Positions 13,248 through 20,641 of a DNA stretch of 56,945 bases are shown piece after piece. The number at the start of each line of letters is the position of its first letter. Position 1 is the first letter of the stretch. Origin of the DNA: Alphaproteobacteria bacterium. GTDB lineage: Bacteria; Pseudomonadota; Alphaproteobacteria; SMXS01. The notes beneath the pieces were generated by a model. The model was not told where the DNA came from, searched no databases, and saw nothing but the letters and a program-made list of their open reading frames with translations. The position numbers were made by a program, and so were the translations under genes. The stretch is from the NCBI GenBank assembly GCA_016124315.1, contig WGNW01000091.1, forward strand, positions 1 to 56,945. The letters run 5' to 3'.

Positions 13248-14518
13248 GTCCTGCCCTTTCCGATGTTCTCCACGTTGGACCGCTCGACGATATCGAGGCC
13301 GCCGGCATTGGCGCGCACCGTCTCGGCCACATAGTTCGGCGAAAGGTGGGCATAGTGGCGGGCCGTGATGCGCTCGTCGGCATGGCCCATGGCCTGGGCA
13401 ATGACGGCCATCGGCACCCCGCGCAGGGCCAGCCGGGCGCCGAAGGTTCGACGGATGTCGTGGAAGGTCGCAACCGGCGCGATCTTCGCGCGGGCACAGG
13501 CGTCCGCCATGCGGCGATTCTGGTGCGAGGCGCGCCAGGGTTCCCCGTCGGCTCGAACGAAGATGGGGGCGTCTCCGGCCTTACCCGCGGTCAAGGTCTC
13601 CATCAGGCGCAGGCATTCATCCTCGAGATAGACGCGGCGCGGCGCGCCCTTGGGGTCGGCGAAGTTCAGCGTACCGGCGCGGGCATCGAAATCGGCGACC
13701 GTGGTGGCGCACAGCTCGCCGTAGCGGCCTCCGGTCAGCAGCGAAGCCTGCACCAGCCGGCGGAAGTCCGGATCCGCGGCGTTGACCAGCCGCCGCGCCT
13801 CGTCGTCGGAGAGGTAGCGCAGCTTGGCGCGCTCCACGTCGGGGAACGGCTTGACCTTGCGCCAGGCATCGGCCGACCGGATCTTCTCGTTGGCGTACGC
13901 GAGGTTGAGCGCCGCCTTCAGGACGGTGAGGTCGCGATTTGCTGTCACTTTCCGCTTCCGCTCCGCCTCCCGGCTATCGAGCGGGCGGAGATTCTGCTTC
14001 TCGGCCGCCGCTGCGGTGCGGAGGCGGGCCGGCGAACGTGCCCGCTCCAGGTGCCAGTCCCTGATCCGCTTGGCTGTCAGATCGTTCGCGTCGATGCTGC
14101 CCAGGGCCGGCCGGATGATGGCTTCGATCCGGTTCCGGGTGCTCTCCAGCGACTTCTTTGTGAAGGCAGCGAGATAGTCGTCGAGGGCCGCGCCGATCGT
14201 ATAGGGGCCGGCCCTGCGGCCCCCACGGGCCTTGTCGTCGCACCATTCCCGTGCCGCTGCCTGGGCTAGACGGAAATCGAGAAACCGCTCGCCATCCGCG
14301 TCCATGTAATCGTCGGTCTCGCCCAACGTGGTCTTGTCGTAGCCGCCGGCGCGGCCGGGAGGCCGGTACCGGGCGACCCATTTGGCGACCTGCTTCCCGC
14401 GGTAGTAGCCGAGATGGGCACCCTCGCTCAGCAGGGTCCAATACGGTTCCGCACGAGGCGTCAGGCGGAGCCGTTGTGTCCGGTTGTCGAGGCGATGGTC
14501 CCTGACCGTGCGCGCCAT
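13244..14518 (-). CDS. int: Tyrosine recombinase (phage-type integrase)
   Basis: 424 aa, ATG with AGGG upstream. It has an N-terminal arm/core-binding region (GAALDDYLAAFTKKSLESTRNRIEAIIRPALGSI), and a catalytic domain with Arg265 (LLTGGRYGELC), Lys290, His353-x-x-Arg356 (HDIRRTFG), His379 (GHADERITARHYAHL) and nucleophile Tyr389. The set is complete, so it should be active. It lies next to attR and transcribes into the element, with 125 bp to the att core that contain repeats likely to be arm sites. Confidence 0.95.
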   Translation of the reverse strand: MARTVRDHRLDNRTQRLRLTPRAEPYWTLLSEGAHLGYYRGKQVAKWVARYRPPGRAGGYDKTTLGETDDYMDADGERFLDFRLAQAAAREWCDDKARGGRRAGPYTIGAALDDYLAAFTKKSLESTRNRIEAIIRPALGSIDANDLTAKRIRDWHLERARSPARLRTAAAAEKQNLRPLDSREAERKRKVTANRDLTVLKAALNLAYANEKIRSADAWRKVKPFPDVERAKLRYLSDDEARRLVNAADPDFRRLVQASLLTGGRYGELCATTVADFDARAGTLNFADPKGAPRRVYLEDECLRLMETLTAGKAGDAPIFVRADGEPWRASHQNRRMADACARAKIAPVATFHDIRRTFGARLALRGVPMAVIAQAMGHADERITARHYAHLSPNYVAETVRANAGGLDIVERSNVENIGKGRT

Positions 14519-14528
14519 GTCACCCTGC

Positions 14529-14637
14529 TTCGGTAATATCCCGGTCGTAAATATAACCGAAGGGACCGGAAGAGAACAGGAGTCTAATGGCGTAAATCTT
14601 GGGTCATGTCGGAACAAATGGAGCACAACCGAAGGGA
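14529..14637. repeat. Candidate integrase/excisionase arm-site repeats near attR
   Basis: AACCGAAGGGA occurs at 14555-14565 and 14627-14637, with an inverted TTCGGT at 14529-14534. CGTAAAT occurs at 14546-14552 and 14591-14597. They sit between int and the att core, where arm-type sites are expected. Confidence 0.5.
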
Positions 14638-14643
14638 GTTGCA

Positions 14644-14692
14644 GCCCTCTCACGGCGAAAACAGGGGTTCGAGTCCCCTAGGGAGCGCCAAC
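14644..14692 (+). repeat. attR: 49-bp partial tRNA-Glu copy
   Basis: Exact copy of 2438-2486 (anticodon stem to CCA plus two bases). It has no 5' half of the tRNA, so it is an attachment scar and not a gene. Confidence 0.95.
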
Positions 14693-14835
14693 CTTTTCAA
14701 GGGGTTGGATGCGTGCGGCAGATCAAGCCGACAGATGCCGCTCGGATGAGCGCTCTTCCAGCCTGCTGCGGGTTTCGCCTGCCGGGTCGCGGGAAGGAGA
14801 CAGTTCGCTCCGGTGCGGCATATGCACGCTTTCGA

Positions 14836-14869
14836 TTGACTCCCGCGCAACAATAATTCTCAATCGCGC
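14836..14869 (+). promoter_or_regulatory. Fur-box-overlapped promoter of the iron module
   Basis: TTGACT (14836-14841) and CTCAAT (14859-14864) are 17 bp apart. The spacer and -10 carry GCAACAATAATTCTCAAT, close to Fur boxes of related bacteria. Iron-dependent repression of the cupredoxin/FTR1 genes is inferred. Confidence 0.55.
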
Positions 14870-14909
14870 CAAGATTCGCGAACGACACGCAAAAGCATGG
14901 GAGGAACGA

Positions 14910-15248
14910 TTGCTTGTCCACCGCATCGCTGGTGCCGGCCTGCTGTTGGCGGCCGCCTTCGCCGTCGCCCCTGCGGGCCAGGCCGCCGAGCCCTACGAAC
15001 TGGTCATCAGCAACAATGCCTTCCAGCCGGCGGAGCTGCACGTGCCCGCCGGGAAGAAGGTGACGTTGACGGTCCGCAACGAGGACCCGACGCCGGAAGA
15101 ATTCGAGAGCTACGAACTCAACCGGGAGAAGGTCGTTCCCGGCGGCGCCACGGCCACCATCTATGTCGGCCCGCTCGATGCCGGCCGCTATCCCTTCTTC
15201 GGCGACTTCCACCAGGATACCGCCAAGGGCACCCTGATCGCCGACTGA
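14910..15248 (+). CDS. Periplasmic cupredoxin-like protein of the iron module
   Basis: 112 aa from a TTG start with GGGAGG five bases upstream. A signal peptide (LLVHRIAGAGLLLAAAFAVAPAGQAAEPYE) precedes a single cupredoxin fold (YELVISNNAFQPAELHVPAGKKVTLTVRNEDPTPEEFESYEL…GRYPFFGDFHQDTAKGTLI). The domain type matches the EfeO-type cupredoxin, which helps oxidise or deliver iron to FTR1 permeases. No classic Cys copper ligand is present. The gene is 49 bp upstream of the FTR1 gene, presumably in one operon. Confidence 0.85.
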   Translation: MLVHRIAGAGLLLAAAFAVAPAGQAAEPYELVISNNAFQPAELHVPAGKKVTLTVRNEDPTPEEFESYELNREKVVPGGATATIYVGPLDAGRYPFFGDFHQDTAKGTLIAD

Positions 15249-15297
15249 GGCGGTCCGACTCCCCGTCACCCACGCCAACCTGGAGCAGAGACCGCCC

Positions 15298-16851
15298 ATG
15301 ATGGGAACCGCCCTCGTCGTCTTCCGCGAAGCCCTGGAAGCCGCCATCATCGTCAGCATCGTCATGGCCGCGACCCGCGGGGTCGCCGGCCGCGGCCGGT
15401 ACGTCCTCCTGGGAATCGGCGCGGGCATCGCCGGTGCCGCGCTGGTCGCCGCGTTTTCCGGCGCCATCGCCGATCTGGCCCAAGGCATTGGCCAGGAGCT
15501 GCTGAACGCGTCCATCCTGTTCGCCGCCGTCTTCCTGCTCGGCTGGCACAATGTCTGGATGCAGCGCCACGGCCGAGAACTGGCGCAGAAGATGACCGCC
15601 GTCGGCCGGGCCGTGGCGGAAGGCAGCACGTCCCTGCACGTTCTCAGCGTCGTGGTCGGCCTGGCGGTGCTGCGCGAAGGCGCCGAGGTGGTGCTGTTTC
15701 TCTACGGCATCGCCGCCGGAGGCATGGGCAGCAACAGCATGATGTTCCTCGGCGGCATCGTCGGGCTCGCGGCAGGAGCGGGCTTGGGTGCGCTGATCTA
15801 CGGCGGTCTCGTCCAGGTCTCCCAGCGGCGCTTGTTCGCGGTGACCGGCTGGATGCTGTTGCTGCTGGCGGCCGGCCTTTCGGCGCAGGGCGCCGGCTAC
15901 CTGGCGCAGGCCGATGTGCTGCCCGAGCTGGTTCGGCAGGTTTGGGATACGTCGTCCGTCATCTCCCAGCACAGCCTGCTCGGCCAGTTCCTGCACGCCT
16001 TCCTCGGCTACCAGGATCGCCCCTCCGGCATCGAGGTGCTGTTCTACGCCGTTACCCTGGCGGTGATCGGCGTTTCCATGCGGCTTGCGGCGCCGCGTCG
16101 CCTCGCCGGCGCGGTGGGGTGCGCCGTCCTCGCGATCGTTGCGTTTCAGCCCGCCGCCGCGCGCGCGTCGACGCTCAAGGTCTACGAGCCCTATGTGGAG
16201 CAGGGGGCCTGGGAACTGGAATACAAGGGCTGGCAGGAAGACGACATCGAGGGCGGCGACGAGAACAGGCAGGTCCACCAGGTCAGCGTCGGCTACGGCG
16301 TCACCAGCTACTGGTTCACCGAGGGCGTGATGGAGTTCGAGAGGGAAGGCAGTGAATCCCTCCGTCTCGAATCCTTCGAGTGGGAGAACGTCTTCCAGCT
16401 CACGCCGCAGGGCAAGTACTGGGCGGATCTGGGGTTTCTCACCGAGCTGGAGATTCCCCGCGACGGCGACAAGCCCGACGAGTTGATATTCGGTCCGCTG
16501 ATCCAGAAGCAGACCGGCCCCATCGTCAATACCGCCAACATCCTGTTCGAGACCCAGTTCGGACGCTATTCCGCTGATGGCGTCGCGCTGCTCTATGCCT
16601 GGCAGTCGCGCTGGCGGCTCAACCAGTATTTCGAGCCGGGCTTCGAGGCCTATGGCGAACTCGGCGAGATCGGGCACTTCAATCCCGGCCGCGAGCAGGA
16701 GCACCGCATCGGCCCCATGTTCCAGGGGAAGGTCAAGGTCGGCCACCGGGGCGGCTACATCAAATACGTCCTGGGCGTGCTCGTCGGCCTGACCCACGAA
16801 GCGCCCGACCTGAGCCTGAACTGGCGGATCGAGTACGAAACCCGCTTCTGA
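15298..16851 (+). CDS. FTR1/EfeU iron permease with C-terminal outer-membrane-like domain
   Basis: 517 aa. Residues 1-~265 are an FTR1 permease with both REXXE-type motifs (REALEAA near 10, REGAEVVLFLYG near 140) and about seven membrane helices. Residues ~265-290 resemble an internal signal peptide (AGAVGCAVLAIVAFQPAAARAS). Residues ~295-517 are beta-rich (VYEPYVEQGAWELEYKGW…; VSVGYGVTSYWFTEGVMEFE) and end in Phe, as outer-membrane beta barrels do. FTR1 proteins are normally ~270-290 aa, so this is a fusion, or two genes joined by a lost stop. Confidence 0.85.
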   Translation: MMGTALVVFREALEAAIIVSIVMAATRGVAGRGRYVLLGIGAGIAGAALVAAFSGAIADLAQGIGQELLNASILFAAVFLLGWHNVWMQRHGRELAQKMTAVGRAVAEGSTSLHVLSVVVGLAVLREGAEVVLFLYGIAAGGMGSNSMMFLGGIVGLAAGAGLGALIYGGLVQVSQRRLFAVTGWMLLLLAAGLSAQGAGYLAQADVLPELVRQVWDTSSVISQHSLLGQFLHAFLGYQDRPSGIEVLFYAVTLAVIGVSMRLAAPRRLAGAVGCAVLAIVAFQPAAARASTLKVYEPYVEQGAWELEYKGWQEDDIEGGDENRQVHQVSVGYGVTSYWFTEGVMEFEREGSESLRLESFEWENVFQLTPQGKYWADLGFLTELEIPRDGDKPDELIFGPLIQKQTGPIVNTANILFETQFGRYSADGVALLYAWQSRWRLNQYFEPGFEAYGELGEIGHFNPGREQEHRIGPMFQGKVKVGHRGGYIKYVLGVLVGLTHEAPDLSLNWRIEYETRF

Positions 16852-16903
16852 GACCGTCCGGCACGCGCACCGCTTCGACCCTCTGGCCGAGAACCACCAT
16901 CGT

Positions 16904-17689
16904 CTAGAACCACCATCGTACGCCCGCGACGAAGGACACGCCGCCGGGCGCCTCGCCGCTGGCGCGGGCGAAATCGGCGGTGCCGCCCAGCTTGCGCGTC
17001 CACGAGACGCCCACATAGGGCGCGAACTGCCGGTCGATCTCGTAGCGCAGGCGGGCGCCGGCCGCCACGCTGCTCAGGCCCGAGCCGATGCCCAACTCCG
17101 CAACGTCCTGGAACGCGACGTCGAGTTCGAGCCGGGGCTGAAGGATCAGGCGCTGGGTGAGGAACAGGTCGTATTCGGCCTCGAGCCGCGCCGTGAGGTC
17201 GCCATGGTCGCTGACGAAGAGGGCGGCGTCGATCTCGAACCAGTGCGGCGCCAGTCCCTGGATGCCGATCACCCCGTGGGTGCGCGACGGTCCGGGCCCG
17301 AAGTCCTGGCGTACGCCGATCTGGAGGTCGAAATAGGGGCTGACGGCGCGGCTGTACCGCGCCTGGACCTCGGCCTCGTCGACCGCGCCGCCGTCGAACA
17401 GGTATGTGCCCTCCGACCTTACCCACAGCTTGTCGCGGTCGCCGCCGTACCAGCCGCGCACGTCCCACAGCAGCAGCGGTGAGCCGTCGTTCGACTGGTA
17501 TTCCAGGCGGTCGGCCTGTACGGAGAGCAGCGGCATGCCGCCGCCGTTCGCCTGCACATCCCGTCGGGCTCGTGCCATGGCGGCGGGATCGTAATAGGCG
17601 TTGGCGGCGTTCCACGCGCCGCCGTCCGCCATCGCCGGCGTGGCCGTGGCGGCGACGACCAGAGCCGCCTGCAGCATGCGCGCGCGCAT
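16904..17689 (-). CDS. copB: Copper resistance outer-membrane protein CopB
   Basis: 261 aa. Signal peptide MRARMLQAALVVAATATPAMADG. The CopB barrel follows (LSVQADRLEYQSNDGSPLLLWDVRGWYGGDRDKLWVRSEG; VGVRQDFGPGPSRTHGVIGIQGLAPHWFEIDAALFVSD) and ends VRWWF. Predicted to pass or bind copper at the outer membrane. The start overlaps the copA stop (TGATG), so the two are co-translated. Its Met/His-rich N-terminal part, common in CopB, is short here. Confidence 0.92.
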   Translation of the reverse strand: MRARMLQAALVVAATATPAMADGGAWNAANAYYDPAAMARARRDVQANGGGMPLLSVQADRLEYQSNDGSPLLLWDVRGWYGGDRDKLWVRSEGTYLFDGGAVDEAEVQARYSRAVSPYFDLQIGVRQDFGPGPSRTHGVIGIQGLAPHWFEIDAALFVSDHGDLTARLEAEYDLFLTQRLILQPRLELDVAFQDVAELGIGSGLSSVAAGARLRYEIDRQFAPYVGVSWTRKLGGTADFARASGEAPGGVSFVAGVRWWF

Positions 17690-19581
17690 CAGCGTTCCTC
17701 CGGCATGACGTGGTGACGATGGCTGTGATCGTCGTCCGGGGGCGGCGCTGCGGCGGGACGGGGGCTGACCGAGACGATCTGCATCATCCCGGCATGCATG
17801 TGATAGAGCAGGTGGCAGTGGAAGGCCCAGTCGCCCACCGCGTCGGCGGTCACGTCGAGCGACAGCTTCTCGCCCGGCTTGACCACCACCGTGTGCTTGC
17901 GCGGCTTGTGGTCGCCGCCGCCGTTTTCCAGCTCGAAGAACATGCCGTGCAGGTGGATGGGGTGGGACATCATGGTGTCGTTGACCAGCGTCAGCCGCAC
18001 CCGCTCGCCCTCGTCGAAGCGGATCGGCTCCACGACCTCGGAGAACTTGATTCCGTCGAACGACCACATGTACCGCTCCATGTTGCCGGTGAGGTGGATC
18101 TCGAGTTCGCGGCCCGGAAGACGGGTGTCCGGGTTGCGCTCCCGGCTGCGCAGCATCGCGTAGGTCAGCGCCCTGTGGGGCACCTGCTCCAGCCCCAGCC
18201 CCGGTTCGTCCAGCCGGCTCATGGGCATCTTCGCCACGTTGGTGACGCCGATGCCCCGGGGGTGGTCGTGGCGCACGGGACCGCTGACGCGGGAGTCGGC
18301 GGAGGCCATGGCGTGGCCGTCTCCCTCGCTCATGCCCGAATGGCCCATCTGGTCATGGTCCATCTGGCCACGGTCCATTTGATCGTGGTCCATAGCGCGG
18401 TGATCCATGCCGTGGTCCATCCCCGCCATGGCGCCGGCGCCGTTGGCCGTGTGGTGATCGCCATGCGCCATGCCCATGTCCTTCATGCTCAGCAGCGGCG
18501 GCCGGCGTAGCGGCGGCACCGGCGCGCTCATGCCGGGGCGCGGGGCAAGCGTGGCGCGGGCATAGCCGGAGCGGTCGATGGATTCGGCCATCAGCGTGTA
18601 GGCGCGGTCGGTCTCGGGCCGCACGATCACGTCGTAGGTCTCGGCGACGCCCATCTGGAATTCGTCGGTCTCGACGGGCTTCACGTCCATGCCGTCGCAC
18701 TGGACCACGGTCATCGGCAGGCCGGGAATGCGGACGTTGAACAGGGTCATGGCCGACGCGTTGATGATCCGCAGGCGGATCCGCTCGCCAGGCCGGAACA
18801 GGGCCGTCCAGTTGTCGCCGGGCCCGTGTCCGTTCACCAGGTAGGTGTAGGTCTCGCCGGTCACGTCGGCGATGTCGGTGGGGGCCATGCGCATGCGGCC
18901 CCACATCAGCCGGTCGCTGACGGTGGCGCGCACGCCGTTGCGCCCTGCATCGTCGAAGAAGTCGGCGACGGTTCGCTTCCCGAAGTTCAGGCTGTCGGGC
19001 CGCTTCTTCAGCAGGCCGAACAGCCGGTGCGGATCCATGAAGGTCCAGTCGGACAGCACCACCACGTATTCCCGGTCGTGTTCCAGGTCACGGTGCCCGT
19101 CCCGGGGATCGATGACGATCGGCCCGTAGTGGCCGGACTGCTCCTGCAGGCCCGAATGGCTGTGATACCAGTAGGTACCCGTCTGACGAACGGGGAAGCG
19201 GTAAGTGAAGGTCTCGCCGGGGCGGATGCCCGGAAAGCTCACGCCCGGCACGCCGTCCATCTGGAACGGCACCAGGATGCCGTGCCAGTGGATCGACGTA
19301 TCCGTATGAAGTCGGTTGGTCACCCGCAGGGTGATCTCATCGCCCTCTCGCCAGCGCAGCAGCGGCCCCGGCACGGTGCCGTTAACCGCCACGGCACGGG
19401 TCCCCCGGCCGTCGACCAGCAGCGGTGCGTGGTCGATTACGAGGTCGAAGTCTGTTCCGGACAGTGCGGGAAGCGGGCCGGGGGCCGCCGGGCCGCGCGC
19501 CCAGGCGGGCATCTGGGGCGAGGCGGCGAGGGCGCCACCCATCAGGGCGGTCCCGGAAAGGAAGTTTCGGCGGGTAATCAT
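17689..19581 (-). CDS. copA: Multicopper oxidase CopA (PcoA/CopA family)
   Basis: 630 aa. A twin-arginine signal (RRNFLSG, residues 4-10) directs periplasmic export of the folded protein. All copper sites are visible: HWHG (98-101), WYHSHSG (138-144), HPIHLHG and HCHLLYHMHAGM near the C-terminus. A Met/His-rich loop (~residues 380-420, repeated MDH/QMDH motifs) fits copper or cuprous oxidation. Oxidises and sequesters periplasmic copper together with CopB. Probably transcribed from the CsoR-like site upstream together with the 129-aa gene. Confidence 0.95.
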   Translation of the reverse strand: MITRRNFLSGTALMGGALAASPQMPAWARGPAAPGPLPALSGTDFDLVIDHAPLLVDGRGTRAVAVNGTVPGPLLRWREGDEITLRVTNRLHTDTSIHWHGILVPFQMDGVPGVSFPGIRPGETFTYRFPVRQTGTYWYHSHSGLQEQSGHYGPIVIDPRDGHRDLEHDREYVVVLSDWTFMDPHRLFGLLKKRPDSLNFGKRTVADFFDDAGRNGVRATVSDRLMWGRMRMAPTDIADVTGETYTYLVNGHGPGDNWTALFRPGERIRLRIINASAMTLFNVRIPGLPMTVVQCDGMDVKPVETDEFQMGVAETYDVIVRPETDRAYTLMAESIDRSGYARATLAPRPGMSAPVPPLRRPPLLSMKDMGMAHGDHHTANGAGAMAGMDHGMDHRAMDHDQMDRGQMDHDQMGHSGMSEGDGHAMASADSRVSGPVRHDHPRGIGVTNVAKMPMSRLDEPGLGLEQVPHRALTYAMLRSRERNPDTRLPGRELEIHLTGNMERYMWSFDGIKFSEVVEPIRFDEGERVRLTLVNDTMMSHPIHLHGMFFELENGGGDHKPRKHTVVVKPGEKLSLDVTADAVGDWAFHCHLLYHMHAGMMQIVSVSPRPAAAPPPDDDHSHRHHVMPEER

Positions 19582-19656
19582 GGGCTGCTCTATGCTGAAG
19601 ACGACGCGGAAGGCAGGGCGCGGCCGTGGCGGCGCACCGTCGGCGGGCGTCGGGTT

Positions 19657-20046
19657 TCAGATCAGCAGCGTGGTTCCCAGGGTGACCGGCGTCGGACCGG
19701 GAGGCGGCGGCCTTGCGGCCGGATGCAGCGGCCGCGGCATGGCCGGCCTCGTCCCGGGATGCCAGATGACAGCAGGCGACGGTGCCGGCGTCGGCAGCGG
19801 TGTGACGATCAGGCTGACTGCCGTGAGCGCAGGGGCAGCGGTGATCGTGGCGCAATCGGCGTGAGCATGCGGGCAGGGCGACGGCGACTTGGTCGGCCCG
19901 CTCTCTCGCGCCACGGCCATGTGGGCCGTGTGATCGTGGCCGCCCATCGCTCCGGCTGCCGTCGGGCATGCACAAGCCGTCCCCGTGGCTCCGGCGAGCA
20001 GCATAAGGGCGACGGTCAGCCAGCTGGCGAGAGCGCGGAGGCCCAT
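19657..20046 (-). CDS. Small exported copper-operon protein (DUF2946-like)
   Basis: 129 aa. Signal-like N-terminus MGLRALASWLTVALMLLAGATGTACAC, then a His/Cys segment (GGHDHTAHMAV; CPHAHADC) that could bind metal and a Pro-rich tail. Similar short proteins precede copA in many proteobacteria. It lies 75 bp before copA and 30 bp after a CsoR-type palindrome. Metal binding is inferred from composition only. Confidence 0.7.
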   Translation of the reverse strand: MGLRALASWLTVALMLLAGATGTACACPTAAGAMGGHDHTAHMAVARESGPTKSPSPCPHAHADCATITAAPALTAVSLIVTPLPTPAPSPAVIWHPGTRPAMPRPLHPAARPPPPGPTPVTLGTTLLI

Positions 20047-20075
20047 GGTTCTCTTCAGGTCATGCCAAGCCCGAT

Positions 20076-20096
20076 CTATACCCCAGGGGGGTATAG
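20076..20096. promoter_or_regulatory. CsoR/RcnR-family-type operator
   Basis: The 21-bp near-palindrome reads CTATACCCC-A-GGGGGGTATAG, the form bound by CsoR-family copper-sensing repressors. It lies 30 bp upstream of the leftward copper genes. No csoR gene is visible nearby. Confidence 0.7.
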
Positions 20097-20117
20097 GCGT
20101 CAACGATACGCGAGATG

Positions 20118-20594
20118 TCACCCAAGGGTGCTGATCTGGCCGCTCCGCTCGAGGACGATGCCGCTGGCGGCAGAGGCGTCGGGAAGGCCCGACCGGCGCG
20201 CGGCTTCGTCGAGGTCACCCTCTCCCACCGCCGTCCGGCGCATCGCACTCCGGTCCAGGTTGCCGTCGCGGCACAGCCAGACGGGGGCTCCCTTCACCAG
20301 CCATCCGAACCGCAGCCAGCGGGCGCCGGCATGCCGCAGCAACCAGTATAGCACGACGATCGCCAGGGTGGCGGCCAGGGTTGGCACGAACCGGGCATTG
20401 GCCGTGATCGCGCGGCTGAGGTTGGAGCCGACGATGATCGCCAGCACGATGTCGAGCGGACTGTCGCGGCTGAACGCCCTTGTGCCGAACAGCCGCATCA
20501 GCAGCAGGCCGTAAAGAAAGATCACGGCGCCCCTCAGAGACATCTGCCACCAGGTGATGCTTTGGCTTCCGCTGCCGATCAGTGCGTGAAGCAT
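20118..20594 (-). CDS. DUF421 membrane protein (YetF/YcaP-like)
   Basis: 158 aa. Three N-terminal membrane helices (GAVIFLYGLLLMRLFG; SPLDIVLAIIVGSNLSRAI; TLAATLAIVVLYWLLRHA), then the short soluble DUF421 part (APVWLCRDGNLDRSAMRRTAVGEGDLDEAARRSGL). Function of the family is unresolved; YetF relatives are linked to spore or stress phenotypes in Bacillus. Its stop is 22 bp from the CsoR-like site, so it is probably a separate unit. Confidence 0.88.
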   Translation of the reverse strand: MLHALIGSGSQSITWWQMSLRGAVIFLYGLLLMRLFGTRAFSRDSPLDIVLAIIVGSNLSRAITANARFVPTLAATLAIVVLYWLLRHAGARWLRFGWLVKGAPVWLCRDGNLDRSAMRRTAVGEGDLDEAARRSGLPDASAASGIVLERSGQISTLG

Positions 20595-20641
20595 GCCTTC
20601 CCTCCGAACCAGAGATCACGAACAGTAGGGCGTGCGGCCGG

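Larger units (their letters stand above)
2487..14692. mobile_element. 12.2-kb integrated element in tRNA-Glu (phage-satellite-like or reduced prophage)
   Basis: The element is bounded by exact 49-bp att repeats 12,206 bp apart. It encodes a tyrosine integrase at the right end, an AlpA-type regulator, a replication-initiator-like protein with internal iterons, a PC4-like protein, an RHH repressor with divergent operator, an S24-like protein, HigBA, DUF5681 and several phage-type small proteins in overlapping clusters. No capsid, portal, protease or large terminase gene is visible. Known Gram-negative PICI satellites have the same size, a tRNA site, int with alpA, a replication module and few or no structural genes. 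Calling this one a satellite is inference; a decayed prophage or integrative plasmid are alternatives. Confidence 0.9.

Noticed and set aside
12816..13368. Rightward frames of ~172-174 aa over the ParB fragment
   Set aside because: Antisense to the ParB-like region and the integrase end; no motif.
2913..14518. CRISPR array, retron or diversity-generating retroelement
   Set aside because: No regularly spaced identical repeats with unique spacers, and no reverse transcriptase motif in any frame; the in-gene iterons are too few and irregular for CRISPR.
14644..14692. Second tRNA-Glu gene
   Set aside because: Only the 3' half is present, without D-arm or 5' acceptor strand; it is attR.
15118..17016. 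632-aa minus-strand frame
   Set aside because: Opposite the FTR1-type gene; no domain.
19316..19864. Rightward 182-aa frame over the start of copA
   Set aside because: Antisense shadow; copA has full copper-site motifs and a TAT signal.
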